Assembly: GCF_000143535.2 (NCBI RefSeq)
Contig: NC_037314.1
Location: forward strand, 2,108,001-2,172,000
Origin: Botrytis cinerea B05.10
Taxonomy: Eukaryota > Ascomycota > Leotiomycetes > Helotiales > Sclerotiniaceae
DNA: 64,000 bases
Direction: 5' to 3'
The notes under the pieces were generated by a model. It searched no databases. It was not told the DNA's origin and saw nothing but the letters and a program-made list of their open reading frames with translations. This document shows positions 12,182-21,954 of this stretch, piece after piece; within the stretch, counting starts at the first letter, position 1; each line of letters starts with the position of its first letter. Position numbers and translations under genes: made by a program.

Positions 12182-14580
12182 ATGGATAGCCAAATATCAA
12201 GGTCAACTAGCAAAACAAGTGAAGGACAAAAGGTGCCGAGAAAACGCCTACAACTAAGTTGTGGGGAATGCAGGAAAAAGAAAGTAAGTGCACACAGTAC
12301 CACCCTCATTCTCATTACACAGCCGTATGTCTTATTTGGTTTTCGACAATATAGCTTTCATGTGATCGTAAATTACCTTGCCAAAGATGTGTAAGGTCCG
12401 GGCGATCAGGACAATGTTCATTCGAAACAGGTCAGCCATCTGTAGCGATGTATGAGCAGGCTATGCATATACGAACCCAGCAGCAAGCTCAGAAGAATAG
12501 CGAAGAAATTCAAAAACTCCGGTCCGAGGTGGCACATTTGACAGAATTGGTATCTAAGATTCATTCACAAAATGAAGCTACTATTGTAGCAGAGTCTGTG
12601 GCTGCTATCGGTGTCTCCGAAATGAGCTACGGGTTGCCATCAGACGAGTTTTGCGGGGAAGCTCATGGATCTATTATAGCAATCGATAATAACCTTATTC
12701 ATCCGAAAGAGAGAGCTCCTCCCAGCTACTACACCCAACACCATCTTTTTCGCTTCTTTGAAGAGGTGAGAATCTGTGTATCATGAAATCCTCACGAACT
12801 TTGCTTATGTCCCAAAACAGATTCCCGAACTCTTTCCGTTCATGAAAGAAACGTGTGAAGAATTGTTGGAACCTCATGGAGTTCGTATTAGAAGGGATAA
12901 ATCTACTCGGAATGATTTACAAGCCCGTATTCATTGCGAGGCAGAGTGTCGGATGGAGGATATCCTTCCGCCAAAAGACGTAGTGGATTCTTTAGTACTG
13001 TCGTACCTCAATAATTTTGAACAACTACACCGTATTGTTCACATTCCTACCTTTAACAAAGAATATGCGGAGTTTTGGCTGTCTGGATCGACTCGTCATT
13101 CTACAATGACGGCACTGATCCTCTCTATGATATCTATCTCTGTATGCATTCCCGCCAGCTACAATAGTCTCACGGCAAACAATCATCAAACAGTCCCAGA
13201 TCAGTGGATTTCCGCATGTGACAAATGGTTAAGAGGGCAAAGTTCAAATGGCCGTGAGCTTGTGCACTATCAAATTGCCTGTTTAATGTATCTTGCCAAA
13301 CGGATGCACATGGTTAGGAAGAAAGGGTGGTGCAAAGATACGAGTTCTTTGCTCCAAAATGCAATTATGGATGGGTTACACCGAGATTCAACTTCAAGTG
13401 ACGATACAATCTTCACGCGAGAGATGAAAAGACGGATATGGGCTGTTATTCGCGAGCTCGACTTGCAAAATTCGTTTGAGGCTGGAATTCCAACTCTCCT
13501 AAACACCATTGACGCCAAATCTGCTACTCCTGGAAACATTGATGATGAAGAGTTTGATGAGACCTCGAAAATACTTCCAATCTCCAATTTATCCGACAAA
13601 CATACCCGAACATCTTATCAAATTCATAGCTCTTATAGTTGGGAGTTGCGTTTAGAAGTATCTCGGCGACTTTTTGCCACAGGATCACCAAAAGTATTGA
13701 GCTACGATGAAGTCTTGCAATTGACCCATCAATTGACTCAGGCGATTCACTCCCTCCCAGCTTGGGATGAAGTCAATTCAGGAACAACACGTCATACCTG
13801 TTCGCCTATCCTTACTCATGCATTCCTGAATTTCCAGCTTAGTGAATGTATTATAGGTATTCATCGACCCTATCTCAAGAGAAAAAATTGCAAGTTTTGG
13901 CTTTCTGAAAACATTTGTTACCAGATATCTCGGGATATACTTCTACTCAATTTAAAACTGATGAGCACAGGAGTTCAGTGTGTAACATTGCTCAGAGAAG
14001 ATCTTTTGTTGGCTTCATTAACGCTCACTCGCGTCACGATGCTGCAGCCCAAAGGTTAGCTTACTCATATTTCTCAGTTATGATTTGGTGTCTTGAAAAC
14101 ATAGTGCTTATCTTTCGTTATAATACTATCCCTTTATCGCAATTTGTATCATACTAAGAAAGTAATGCAGGCTCAAGCAGTATTATTATGAGTGATTCCG
14201 CTGCCATTATTGATTTCCTCAAGCAATGCCTTCCTACTATGGGTAACGGATATCTTTACGGATTTCATAAAGAGCCTTGGTGTTTTCTGACTATGGCTAC
14301 TGCTATCAAATTACTTGAAATACATGCAGGCGAGGGGTGTCTAGTGACTGGTAAGCTCGATGTTTCACAGAGGATTTTAGAGCTATATCACAAACATATC
14401 GAAAACCAAGGTCATAGATCGAACTTTATCCGGCAAAATTCTATTTCACGAATGTCCGCAGAGTACATTAACACCCATGGGCAATCTGCCGTGCATGGAG
14501 CCGTAGAGTTTCCGGCTTCCTCGTGGTTACCCTTTTCTGCCGTTAGTATGATATCTGAGTTGCTGTTGAACACTGGCTGA
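12182..14580 (+). CDS. Zn2Cys6 fungal-specific transcription factor
   Basis: Four exons (12182-12283, 12355-12765, 12821-14054, 14171-14580) give a continuous 718-residue frame. The DNA-binding cluster spans intron 1: CGECRKKK joins LSCDRKLPCQRC and a final Cys in GQCSFE, giving C-x2-C-x6-C-x5-C-x2-C-x8-C. A Gln/Glu-rich coiled-coil-like stretch follows (QQQAQKNSEEIQKLRSEVAHL), as usual for dimerising zinc-cluster factors. The central part has the features of the fungal middle homology region (LPPKDVVDSLVLSYLNNFEQ, RREMKRRIWAVIRELD-like segment). It is nuclear by family. It lies 0.6 kb before an MDR oxidoreductase and 7.4 kb before the PKS, so it is a reasonable pathway regulator, although nothing in the sequence proves the target. 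Confidence 0.88.
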
Positions 14581-15217
14581 CTTAAAAGCAGTTTGAAAGT
14601 GATCCATTTGATCTAGGTATGGACCTAGGTAGTATGTGGGAGTTTTAATAGTGTGCTGGGGTTCATAAGTCCAATGTAGCTAGCGGCTAATTGGGAGTAA
14701 ATCAGACTACAAAGAATACGAATAGAGCTCAGGACAGACCGAACTAAGTGTGTATCTTCGACGCGAAGTTCTGTTCGTGCATCCGTGCTCCAAAATGTTG
14801 AATTGGCATTTTTAACTTAACTCCGAGCACGCGAGGTACTTTCCATTTTTTTATTAGATTCAAGACGCCCATCTCATCAAATCAACTTGCAACGTATGAA
14901 AAGTCAAGCAGTAGTCCCCAAAAAGACAAATTCTAGCTGCAATTTCCACGATTTAAAGACATCACCGATCATCACCGAAGAACATGCCCCACATTCAAGG
15001 GTACAAGCTCGGATATGATCGGTCTTCCGAACCTGTAATTGAACTTCTCATACCATGAGAACAATTTGTCTCGGAAATAAAAGAGTATGGGAAACTGGAG
15101 AAAAAAGACCTCTTTACTATATATATGGCTGTATCCTTCGACATGCCGGTAATGAATGCAACTCAAATCTGATTGTTTTTCAAACTATCAACTCCAAATC
15201 CAAACAAACCATCCACT
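14581..15217. other. Promoter spacer of the MDR oxidoreductase
   Basis: No gene seen. The region separates two genes on the same strand and should contain the terminator of the regulator and the promoter of the oxidoreductase. An ATG 15 codons upstream of 15218 is in frame and could be an alternative start. Confidence 0.55.
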
Positions 15218-16330
15218 ATGTCTTCCCTACCATCTCACCACAACGCCCTAGTCCTCGAATCAGTAGGTTCAGACTTCCTCATCAAACCTCTGCCAACTCC
15301 TCTTCCGACGCCTGGCAGCGCCATCGTTCAAATTTGCTGCACTGGCATTCTCTCCTACCATCGTGAAGTATACAATGGCTCACGCCCATATCCATTTCCT
15401 CTTCCTATCGTCGGAGGTCTCAGCGCCATCGCTCGCATTATGGCACTTGGGTCTGATGCCGTTTCTCTTACTGAAGGCCAATTAGTTTATGTCGATTGTG
15501 TTGTGCGTGGACGTGATGATCCCAGTACTCTTTTCTTGAGTGCTATTCATGACGGATTTAGTCAGGGCAGTAAAAGGTTGATGAGAGATGTTTGGAGAAA
15601 TGGTACATTCGCGGATCTCGCGAGGGTGCCTCTGGAAAATTGTATTGCGCTTAACGAGCCAAGACTCTGCGAGGAGTTGGGATACTCGGTGCAGGACTTG
15701 ATGTATCTTTGTTATCTTCTTGTTCCATATGGCGGATTAAGAGATATCAAATTGGAAGCTGGTGAGACAATTGTGATCTGCCCGGCAACAGGTGGATTTG
15801 GTGGTGCGGGTGTGCAAGTTGCGGCTGCGATGGGAGCTAGAGTTATTGCTATGGGGCGGAATGAAGAGGAATTGGAGAGGTTGAAGCAACATATCCAAAG
15901 AGGAACTCCGAGTGCAACCATTAGAACTGTCCGGATGACAGGTGATGTGGAGAAGGATGCGGCGGCTTTACAGGAATTTGGCACAATTGATGCTGTACTG
16001 GATATTTCTCCGCCTGCGGCAGCCAAATCCACACATTTGAAGAGCGCAATTAATTCGCTAAGAAAAGGAGGAAGAGCTAGTCTTATGGGTTCCGGAGAGT
16101 ATGCCATTGACAACTGGAAAGTTATGGGGGATAACATCACGTTAAAGGGAAAATTGATGTATGAGAGAGATGATATGGTGCAGTTTGTGAAGATGTTGGA
16201 GAGTGGATTATTTCCTAGAGGAAAAGAATTTGTGGATGTGAAATCATTTAGCTTGGGGGAGTGGAAAGAAGCTTTTGATATGGCTGCGGAGTATACTGGT
16301 GTTGGCAGGCTTGTTGTAATTAAACCATAA
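15218..16330 (+). CDS. Zinc-less MDR-family alcohol dehydrogenase/quinone reductase-like oxidoreductase
   Basis: A single uninterrupted exon encodes 370 residues from MSSLPSHHNALVLESV; the in-frame ATG at 15173 would add 15 residues. The N-terminal GroES-like barrel is recognisable (ALVLESVGSDFLIKPLPTP, PFPLPIVGGLSAIARI). The zinc ligands of classic alcohol dehydrogenases are missing: the usual CGxCxxD position reads GILSYHRE and the usual GHE position reads IVGG. The Rossmann half has a nucleotide-binding glycine motif (GGFGGAGVQVAAAMGA) followed by RVIAMGRNEEELERL, where the Arg favours NADPH. It likely reduces or oxidises a carbonyl or alkene without zinc. Its place between the regulator and the methyltransferase/PKS pair makes a tailoring role plausible. 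Confidence 0.85.
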   Translation: MSSLPSHHNALVLESVGSDFLIKPLPTPLPTPGSAIVQICCTGILSYHREVYNGSRPYPFPLPIVGGLSAIARIMALGSDAVSLTEGQLVYVDCVVRGRDDPSTLFLSAIHDGFSQGSKRLMRDVWRNGTFADLARVPLENCIALNEPRLCEELGYSVQDLMYLCYLLVPYGGLRDIKLEAGETIVICPATGGFGGAGVQVAAAMGARVIAMGRNEEELERLKQHIQRGTPSATIRTVRMTGDVEKDAAALQEFGTIDAVLDISPPAAAKSTHLKSAINSLRKGGRASLMGSGEYAIDNWKVMGDNITLKGKLMYERDDMVQFVKMLESGLFPRGKEFVDVKSFSLGEWKEAFDMAAEYTGVGRLVVIKP

Positions 16331-17417
16331 GGCCATCTAATTGCACAAGTAGTGATAAGTCAAGGTTGTTTTTCAATATAGATTGTTATTTCGGAACACA
16401 AAGTAAAGCAGATCAGCAATTAAATCACCCCTCTATTGGAAATATATGCATTGACAAAGAGTTCAAGGCATTGTAGTGAAATAATTCTTACGATCAATAC
16501 CCAGCCGGTCTTCTTCTCTCCATTGCTCACTTGTAAACTATTTCATAGAGGTATTCACAATACACGAACAAATTACACAAACAATTATACAGTTTCAGAG
16601 AATTAGAGTTGCCTGGGGTTGCAGCGTCTATATAGGCACCAAGCCGCCGTGGTATGGTATACTGACCTAGGTAGGCCCACATTGCACATCCTTTTCAATA
16701 TCTTGACTTTGTGATCACGTGATACCAAGGCAAACAAATACATCTTGACATCTGTGAAATAGCAAAGTGCTATTAGAAGAAAGGCAACTCCTTGCTAAAG
16801 TATCCCCCCAAATTATCCAGGGTCTGACCCTCGAAATTCTCTTCACGATATACTTCGCGATCCAGAACTTCTGAGATATCTCGGCAAACTAAGTAGCCCC
16901 ACATTCATGCATGGAATCTACTTGCTTCGATTTCAACCTTTTTTCTTCAAGGGCGTTGAATTCAAGTACGAGCTCCTGGCAATCCTTATCGAATAAGAAG
17001 CCGACGGTTTCTCATAACCATAAAGTTCTCTGGGATCGCTAGGCTTAGGATTATGATTATAATTGCAATGCCTAGAACTCGACCTGGACTTTTGGCCATA
17101 TTAGTCCCTGGGTCATCTTTAACGGCCTTGGTGCCTAAATGCTGGAAAGGTAATGAAGAAGATATATATAAAAGATGAGAGATTCTCTATTTATTGGACA
17201 TTCTAGTAATAAACTCTTTCAAATCAATAACCCTGAATACTACTCTCCTCAATATAAATTCCTTAATATCAATTCCTCAATATCAATCCCTCTATACCAA
17301 GAAATACCTCTACGATTGTTCTACCTTAAATATCAACATTCATATTCGCATATATTGATAATAACTGAAAACCGATTTATTTTATTCCTCGTAGTATCAT
17401 AACCTTTCAACGCAGCC
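16331..17417. other. Gene-free spacer with TATA-like sequence
   Basis: No supported gene. A TATATATAAAAG stretch at about 17161-17172 lies 250 bases before the small Lys/Glu-rich gene and could be its promoter. A short open frame at 17175-17402 is probably leader sequence. Confidence 0.5.
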
Positions 17418-17765
17418 ATGAAATTGAAGGAGGATCTAAGAGACGAACTCAAGCTGGAAAGGGATTATCAAGACCTCCGAGAGAAGAAAAAGAAACCCAA
17501 GCTACACAAAGACGATTTGAAAAAGCTAAAATATTTCGAAGAAGAGTTTGAAGAAATAGACGACCATCGTATACCAACGCAAGCGTCAATTATAAGACAC
17601 GGCCTGGAGGAGTGGAGTGCTCGGTGCGGGACACGCTCGAAAAAAGCATCGGTTATCATGGAAGAATATAGTCAACTTGGTGAAAATAATATTCTTAAGA
17701 AGCGAAACAAGGAAGATAAAGAGAAGGAAAAAAAGAAACTCAAGGCACTGAAAAAGGGAAGATAG
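17418..17765 (+). CDS. Small Lys/Glu-rich hypothetical protein
   Basis: The 115-residue frame starts in a good context (gcagccATGa) and is dominated by charged residues. It opens with MKLKEDLRDELKLERDYQDL, passes through a KKKKPKLHKDDLKKL block, has a central less-charged part (TQASIIRHGLEEWSARCGT), and ends in a KEDKEKEKKKLKALKKGR tail. It is probably helical or coiled-coil with a possible nuclear-localising tail. I recognise no family. Charge-rich frames can be fortuitous, so existence is uncertain. Confidence 0.4.
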   Translation: MKLKEDLRDELKLERDYQDLREKKKKPKLHKDDLKKLKYFEEEFEEIDDHRIPTQASIIRHGLEEWSARCGTRSKKASVIMEEYSQLGENNILKKRNKEDKEKEKKKLKALKKGR

Positions 17766-18523
17766 ACGATTTTTGATCGGCGTTAGTGTTTGTCTTATTA
17801 CTTACTGTTTTGTGCGATTAGATGAGGATTCTAGACTATTTGGCGTTCGCATTTGATTTGTCTGTTATATCTTAGTTTTGAATTATTCATGGTTTTTCTT
17901 ATAAAAGTAAGAGTCATTTTTCCTTTACGTCATCTTATAATATATATGTATATACGTGATTTTCAAACATAATAACTTAATAATTATCTAATCTTATTGT
18001 AATTCCCTATAGTATTAGTTTTATATATACTAACTGTTGATTTCTCAATCACCGGCTTTAATTTGAGTTTAATATATAGTACTAATCCCTAGAAGCTTTT
18101 AATTTGAACTTATAGCAATCTTTCTCTCTTTTCTCCTTTTAGCTATAAGATCTTCTAATTTGTATTCTAATTACTTTATTCGATGCGGCGACTTTATAAT
18201 TTCATATTTCTTAGTATCAAAAGCCTCTTGAGTCTTTCGAAATAAAAATTGACGAGTACAGAAGTCTATTTTCATTTCCGGTTTTTAGCTATCTATTCGA
18301 GAATCTAAGTGAAGATATATTTAGTATACTCTATTGAATAATGCGATTTGTTTTCAATGATTTATAGTCCTTTTTCTATGTAGTCAAGTGTTATTCAACT
18401 ATAATGGTTTGCTGATTTTGTATACATGTTTATATCAGGTTTCAATCTCGTAAGTGAATAACTGCTAATTATAACTGATTTCACGTCTACTTTGATGTTT
18501 GATGCAAATTCTGGTAATACAAT
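17766..18523. other. AT-rich spacer between convergent genes
   Basis: No gene seen. The sequence is AT-rich with many short T-runs, and must contain the 3' ends of the Lys/Glu-rich gene (plus) and the methyltransferase (minus). Confidence 0.55.
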
Positions 18524-19487
18524 CTACTCTCTGAAGATAGTAAATTGAATCCAAACCATCCCTTCCGCCCCTTTCCAATCATCATCGCGTAGTTGAATCT
18601 CCTCACATTCTACTTTCCACTAAATTGTGCCAGGTTAGGTTAGTCAATTCAGAGCGACCAACATAGAAAAATGACGGAAAACTCACTTTTGTGCCAGTCG
18701 TCTCGCTTACCTCGTCCCACATCTTTCGAAAGCTCTCTGCGTTATGTACAAACATCTTGTTTTCTTCGTGAAGGGGGAATGTTACCTCTTTCGCAACTCT
18801 GCCTCCACCCTGCCTTCCCATAAGCACACTTCCCTCTTTCTTCATAATTCTTGCCAAGATCTTGCATATCTTCACCTGATCGTCCCATCCATACAAATGG
18901 AGAAAACTGCCGGCATAGATTACATCAATATCTCCCTCAAGCCTTTTCAGATCCACATTATCCTCATCAAATATGTCTGCTTTGAAGAGCGTACTATTAA
19001 AAGTATCTTTATCCTTAAAGAGATCATACCCAAGTTCAAAAAACTCGGTTCGTAAGTCGCAACCATAGAGATTCTCTGCCAGAGCACCATCGTAGACAAG
19101 TCGTCGCATAACTTGTCCAAAGCAACAGCCAAGATCGAGGAACTTGGTATCTGGAGAAGCTAACCGCGAGAGGAGTGTAGAATAGTATGGGAAAGATGTT
19201 ATGACGATGTCGAGGAAGTGGAATGCCCCTATGCAAGGGTAGGGGAAGATACTCCAGGCACGATTACGCTATGAATACAATCGTTAGTTTCCTAGAAACT
19301 ACAAAAGAGAGGGAGTGCTGACTATATTGTACACGTGAGGTTCGACTTCGGAAGAAGGGAATCCCGCGTAGTCTTCGAGCAACTCGCGAATTGCTCCGTC
19401 GAGTTTCGTAGACGGAACTGTGAGTTGATACCATGGAAGGTGCGTACTTCGTTCTTCAATTTTGGCTTCAATGCCCGAGTTATTCAT
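18524..19487 (-). CDS. AusD-like SAM-dependent methyltransferase (secondary metabolism)
   Basis: Three exons on the minus strand (19487-19323, 19268-18687, 18619-18524) give 280 residues. The start MNNSGIEAKIEERS fits the family better than an upstream in-frame ATG at 19607. The SAM site is clear: motif I FLDLGCCFGQVMRRLV, followed by GCDLR as the strand-2 acidic end, then ADIFDED and DVIYAGSFLHLYGW as the post-I region. The last exon, read through a 67-base intron, gives KWKVECEE, WKGAEGMVW and FTIF, the usual C-terminal strands of this class. Without that splice the protein would end in unrelated residues. Family members act as methyltransferases in fungal meroterpenoid and polyketide pathways, so modification of the PKS product is a fair inference. 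Intron 1 has a weaker GTCAGC donor. Confidence 0.86.
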
Positions 19488-20081
19488 ATTGGCCAATTTG
19501 TAATGCTGATTTGAAGAGTTTGAGTAGTAAGTAACAAACGAATCAAGAACAATAGTTATCAGTCCACGAAGCAAAGTAAAACGTCCAGAAACAGGCTGCG
19601 AGTGCAAAGAGACAATTAGAAAGTTGTGGGTATCTTATATTAAACTCAGAACTGAAAACTAAAGAGAGCAGAAAAGGATAAAAAGCGTTCCCTGCATTTC
19701 AAGCGCGTGAAACTGTACCACTCGGGGTGATGCTGACCCTGCATAATCATCCATGAGAGGAACAGCAACCTTAATCTTCCCATTTATCATGCCGTTTGCC
19801 ATGCTGTTTACTTCTAGACCTGTAACGCATGTGACCATGTAAGTGACATTTTCGATCCTATCTTATCACAATGAGACATGATACGATTAATCCATCGTAA
19901 AAGAGCTACAATAGGACGAATAGCTGGGCAGGCGTCGTCGAGAGTCCTTACTGGAACTGACATCTGTGAAACGTAATTATGCAAACAGATTTTCAGCTCA
20001 AAGGCTCGATGTGAGCGCCAATACTTCAAAGTAGAAAAGTAGAGTAGTACTTAGGGGTCTACGCTCCAGAATCGGATTGTA
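19488..20081. other. Spacer with an unassigned open fragment
   Basis: On the minus strand 19838-19647 stays open for 63 residues and has a strikingly protein-like first half (VTCVTGLEVNSMANG, KIKVAVPLMDDYAGSASP). An upstream frame within 20029-19814 includes VPVRTLDDACPAIRP. No gene model joins them cleanly and I recognise no family. This could be a decayed gene. Confidence 0.25.
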
Positions 20082-20840
20082 ACATAAGTTGTGGCGCAAC
20101 GCCACTAACTGAGGGGTACCACCCCACCAATACTTTGATTATTCCAGTAGCGGTGCGGTCAATCGTTTTTCAGGCGGCTGAATATCGCAATGTCAAGCAG
20201 TGGCTGAAGAAAATACGACGTGTGCATTCTTCTGCTTGATCCCCCCGCTCTTGAACCGCATTTCAGCACACGCCAAACCACACACCAAGTACTTCTGCCA
20301 TTCTCTGGCCATTCGCATAGATCCAATTCAATACCTGGGAGCAAATCTAAGATGGAGATATTGTTGAATGAGTCGTGTCATTGAATCCTGCCTATGAGTA
20401 TATTGTGGTGAGGGCTCAAAAGAGCGAAGTAACATATCGTCTATATTGTAAGTTCGTTGTACACAAAGTTCTTTAGCTCATTTGTTCAACAGTCAATGTC
20501 CTGGAGGATAACTACCGGTTGTTAATTTTTTAATCCGGTTGAGAAGTTTATTCATTCTCATATAGTTATATATATGGACGATAATTTTTGTTGTTGGTGG
20601 CGCGCTTGATATCGCGATAAGCTTCTATTGACGCGACGCGCTATAATTTCTGCACAAAACTCTCGTCTTTTTATACTCCCTTAGAAAGTTTACTTTCCAA
20701 TCTGAGCTCTTGATACTGCTTCAAAAATTCTAGTTTGGTTTTCTTCAGGGTTTAAATTGATTCAACGCACCGTGGTTGTGTAGTTCAAATTTCGACGGGG
20801 TAGTCCCCCTCAATTAACGGTGTTACGCCACAACTTAGGT
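20082..20840. mobile_element. 759-bp TIR element (MITE-like, TA-flanked)
   Basis: The left end, starting ACATAAGTTGTGGCGCAAC at 20082, and the reverse complement of the right end, starting ACCTAAGTTGTGGCGTAAC at 20840, form terminal inverted repeats of about 47 bases. They share the block TGAGGGG and a following ACCCC, and most differences are C/T or A/G transitions. Both ends are flanked by TA (20080-20081 and 20841-20842), the target duplication of Tc1/mariner/pogo-type transposons, which includes fungal Fot1-like elements. At 759 bp with no transposase-like reading frame it is best called a non-autonomous derivative. It sits between the methyltransferase and PKS promoters. The transition bias between arms is compatible with repeat-induced point mutation. 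Confidence 0.75.
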
Positions 20841-21954
20841 TATTGTTCTTTGCTTTCTTTCCTGAAGTTGTATTGAGAATAAATGGTACAATTCTATTGG
20901 TTGGCTGTAGATATGGCAATGCTTTAATTCTATCTGGATGTATCCGGGCATCAAGGAAAAAAGTAATATCATTCCATAAAGTAAAAAATATGCGGATGGA
21001 ATAAGAAGTCCTCTGTAATTGGCTTGCTGAAAGTAAGCTGATGCTGTGCAGACAGTGCGCTAGAAAACGAAAATTCGCTCAAAAAGGTTCGAAATATTGA
21101 ACACAGCATTATCCAGATTTTCTACGAATGAGATACTGCCGCAACTACCGGATAGAAACCCAGATAGTTGACTTGGCGTCTTGCATACACCTTTGATAAG
21201 ATGCTGCTTATTCTAATGTGAGATATTATGCTTATTTTGATAACTCAGAATATTGGGTAAGGATGCATATCCCACAGTGACTATCTAGTATTCAAGACCG
21301 GCCTGAAGATAACGTCTATCATCCCGTCATATGCCGAATAGATTATCGAATGTTCAATGCAGGGCACAAGGCTACGGGAATGCTAAGACCCCCGACGGTA
21401 ATACTACGCAAGCTTCTTAACGCCAAAAATACCGCCCAAGAAAGGTTTACAGGCTGCGCATTAGAATGTCTACCTTTCCTCCAAAAAGCCTCCGAACAGA
21501 ACATATGTATATTTTGTAGAATTGCATGGTTTTCTAACAACCTTCAATCAGCCAGCCTATTTTCAACCCAGCTTACACCGCGCATCCTATATCCTACTGC
21601 CTCGTCTCTAACTGTTGGAGAACATTGTGGAAGAAAATTAGAATTCTATGTTCTTGTTTAAGCAAGAAACTAAAGGCTGGGGAAGAAAGGAACAGGAGTA
21701 GGCGCCTCCTCGCCGCTATATGTACAAACTTCCTGATTCATGAAGGAAACCCTTTCCCAATGGGATCACCGGTACTCCCGTAACTCAGACAGCCCCTTAT
21801 ACCACTGCCCTTTCATTCTAGAATCCCCGTTTGCGAATAGAATGCTCACTTGACTACCCCGCACCCTACCCTCTAACACAATCTCCCTCCCTTAAATATC
21901 ACTCCATTCTCTCCTCCCACCTTAAAAAAAAATAACGATACTCATCTACAAACC
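20841..21954. promoter_or_regulatory. Promoter region of the PKS gene
   Basis: No supported gene. The last 120 bases are pyrimidine-rich, as in many fungal core promoters, with CTTAAATATC at about 21892 as a possible TATA-like element and a purine-ending leader before ATG 21955. A 103-codon open frame at 21350 lacks protein character. Confidence 0.45.

Noticed and set aside
15712..16140. 142-codon open frame antisense to the MDR oxidoreductase
   Set aside because: Composition follows from the sense gene; no independent evidence of coding.
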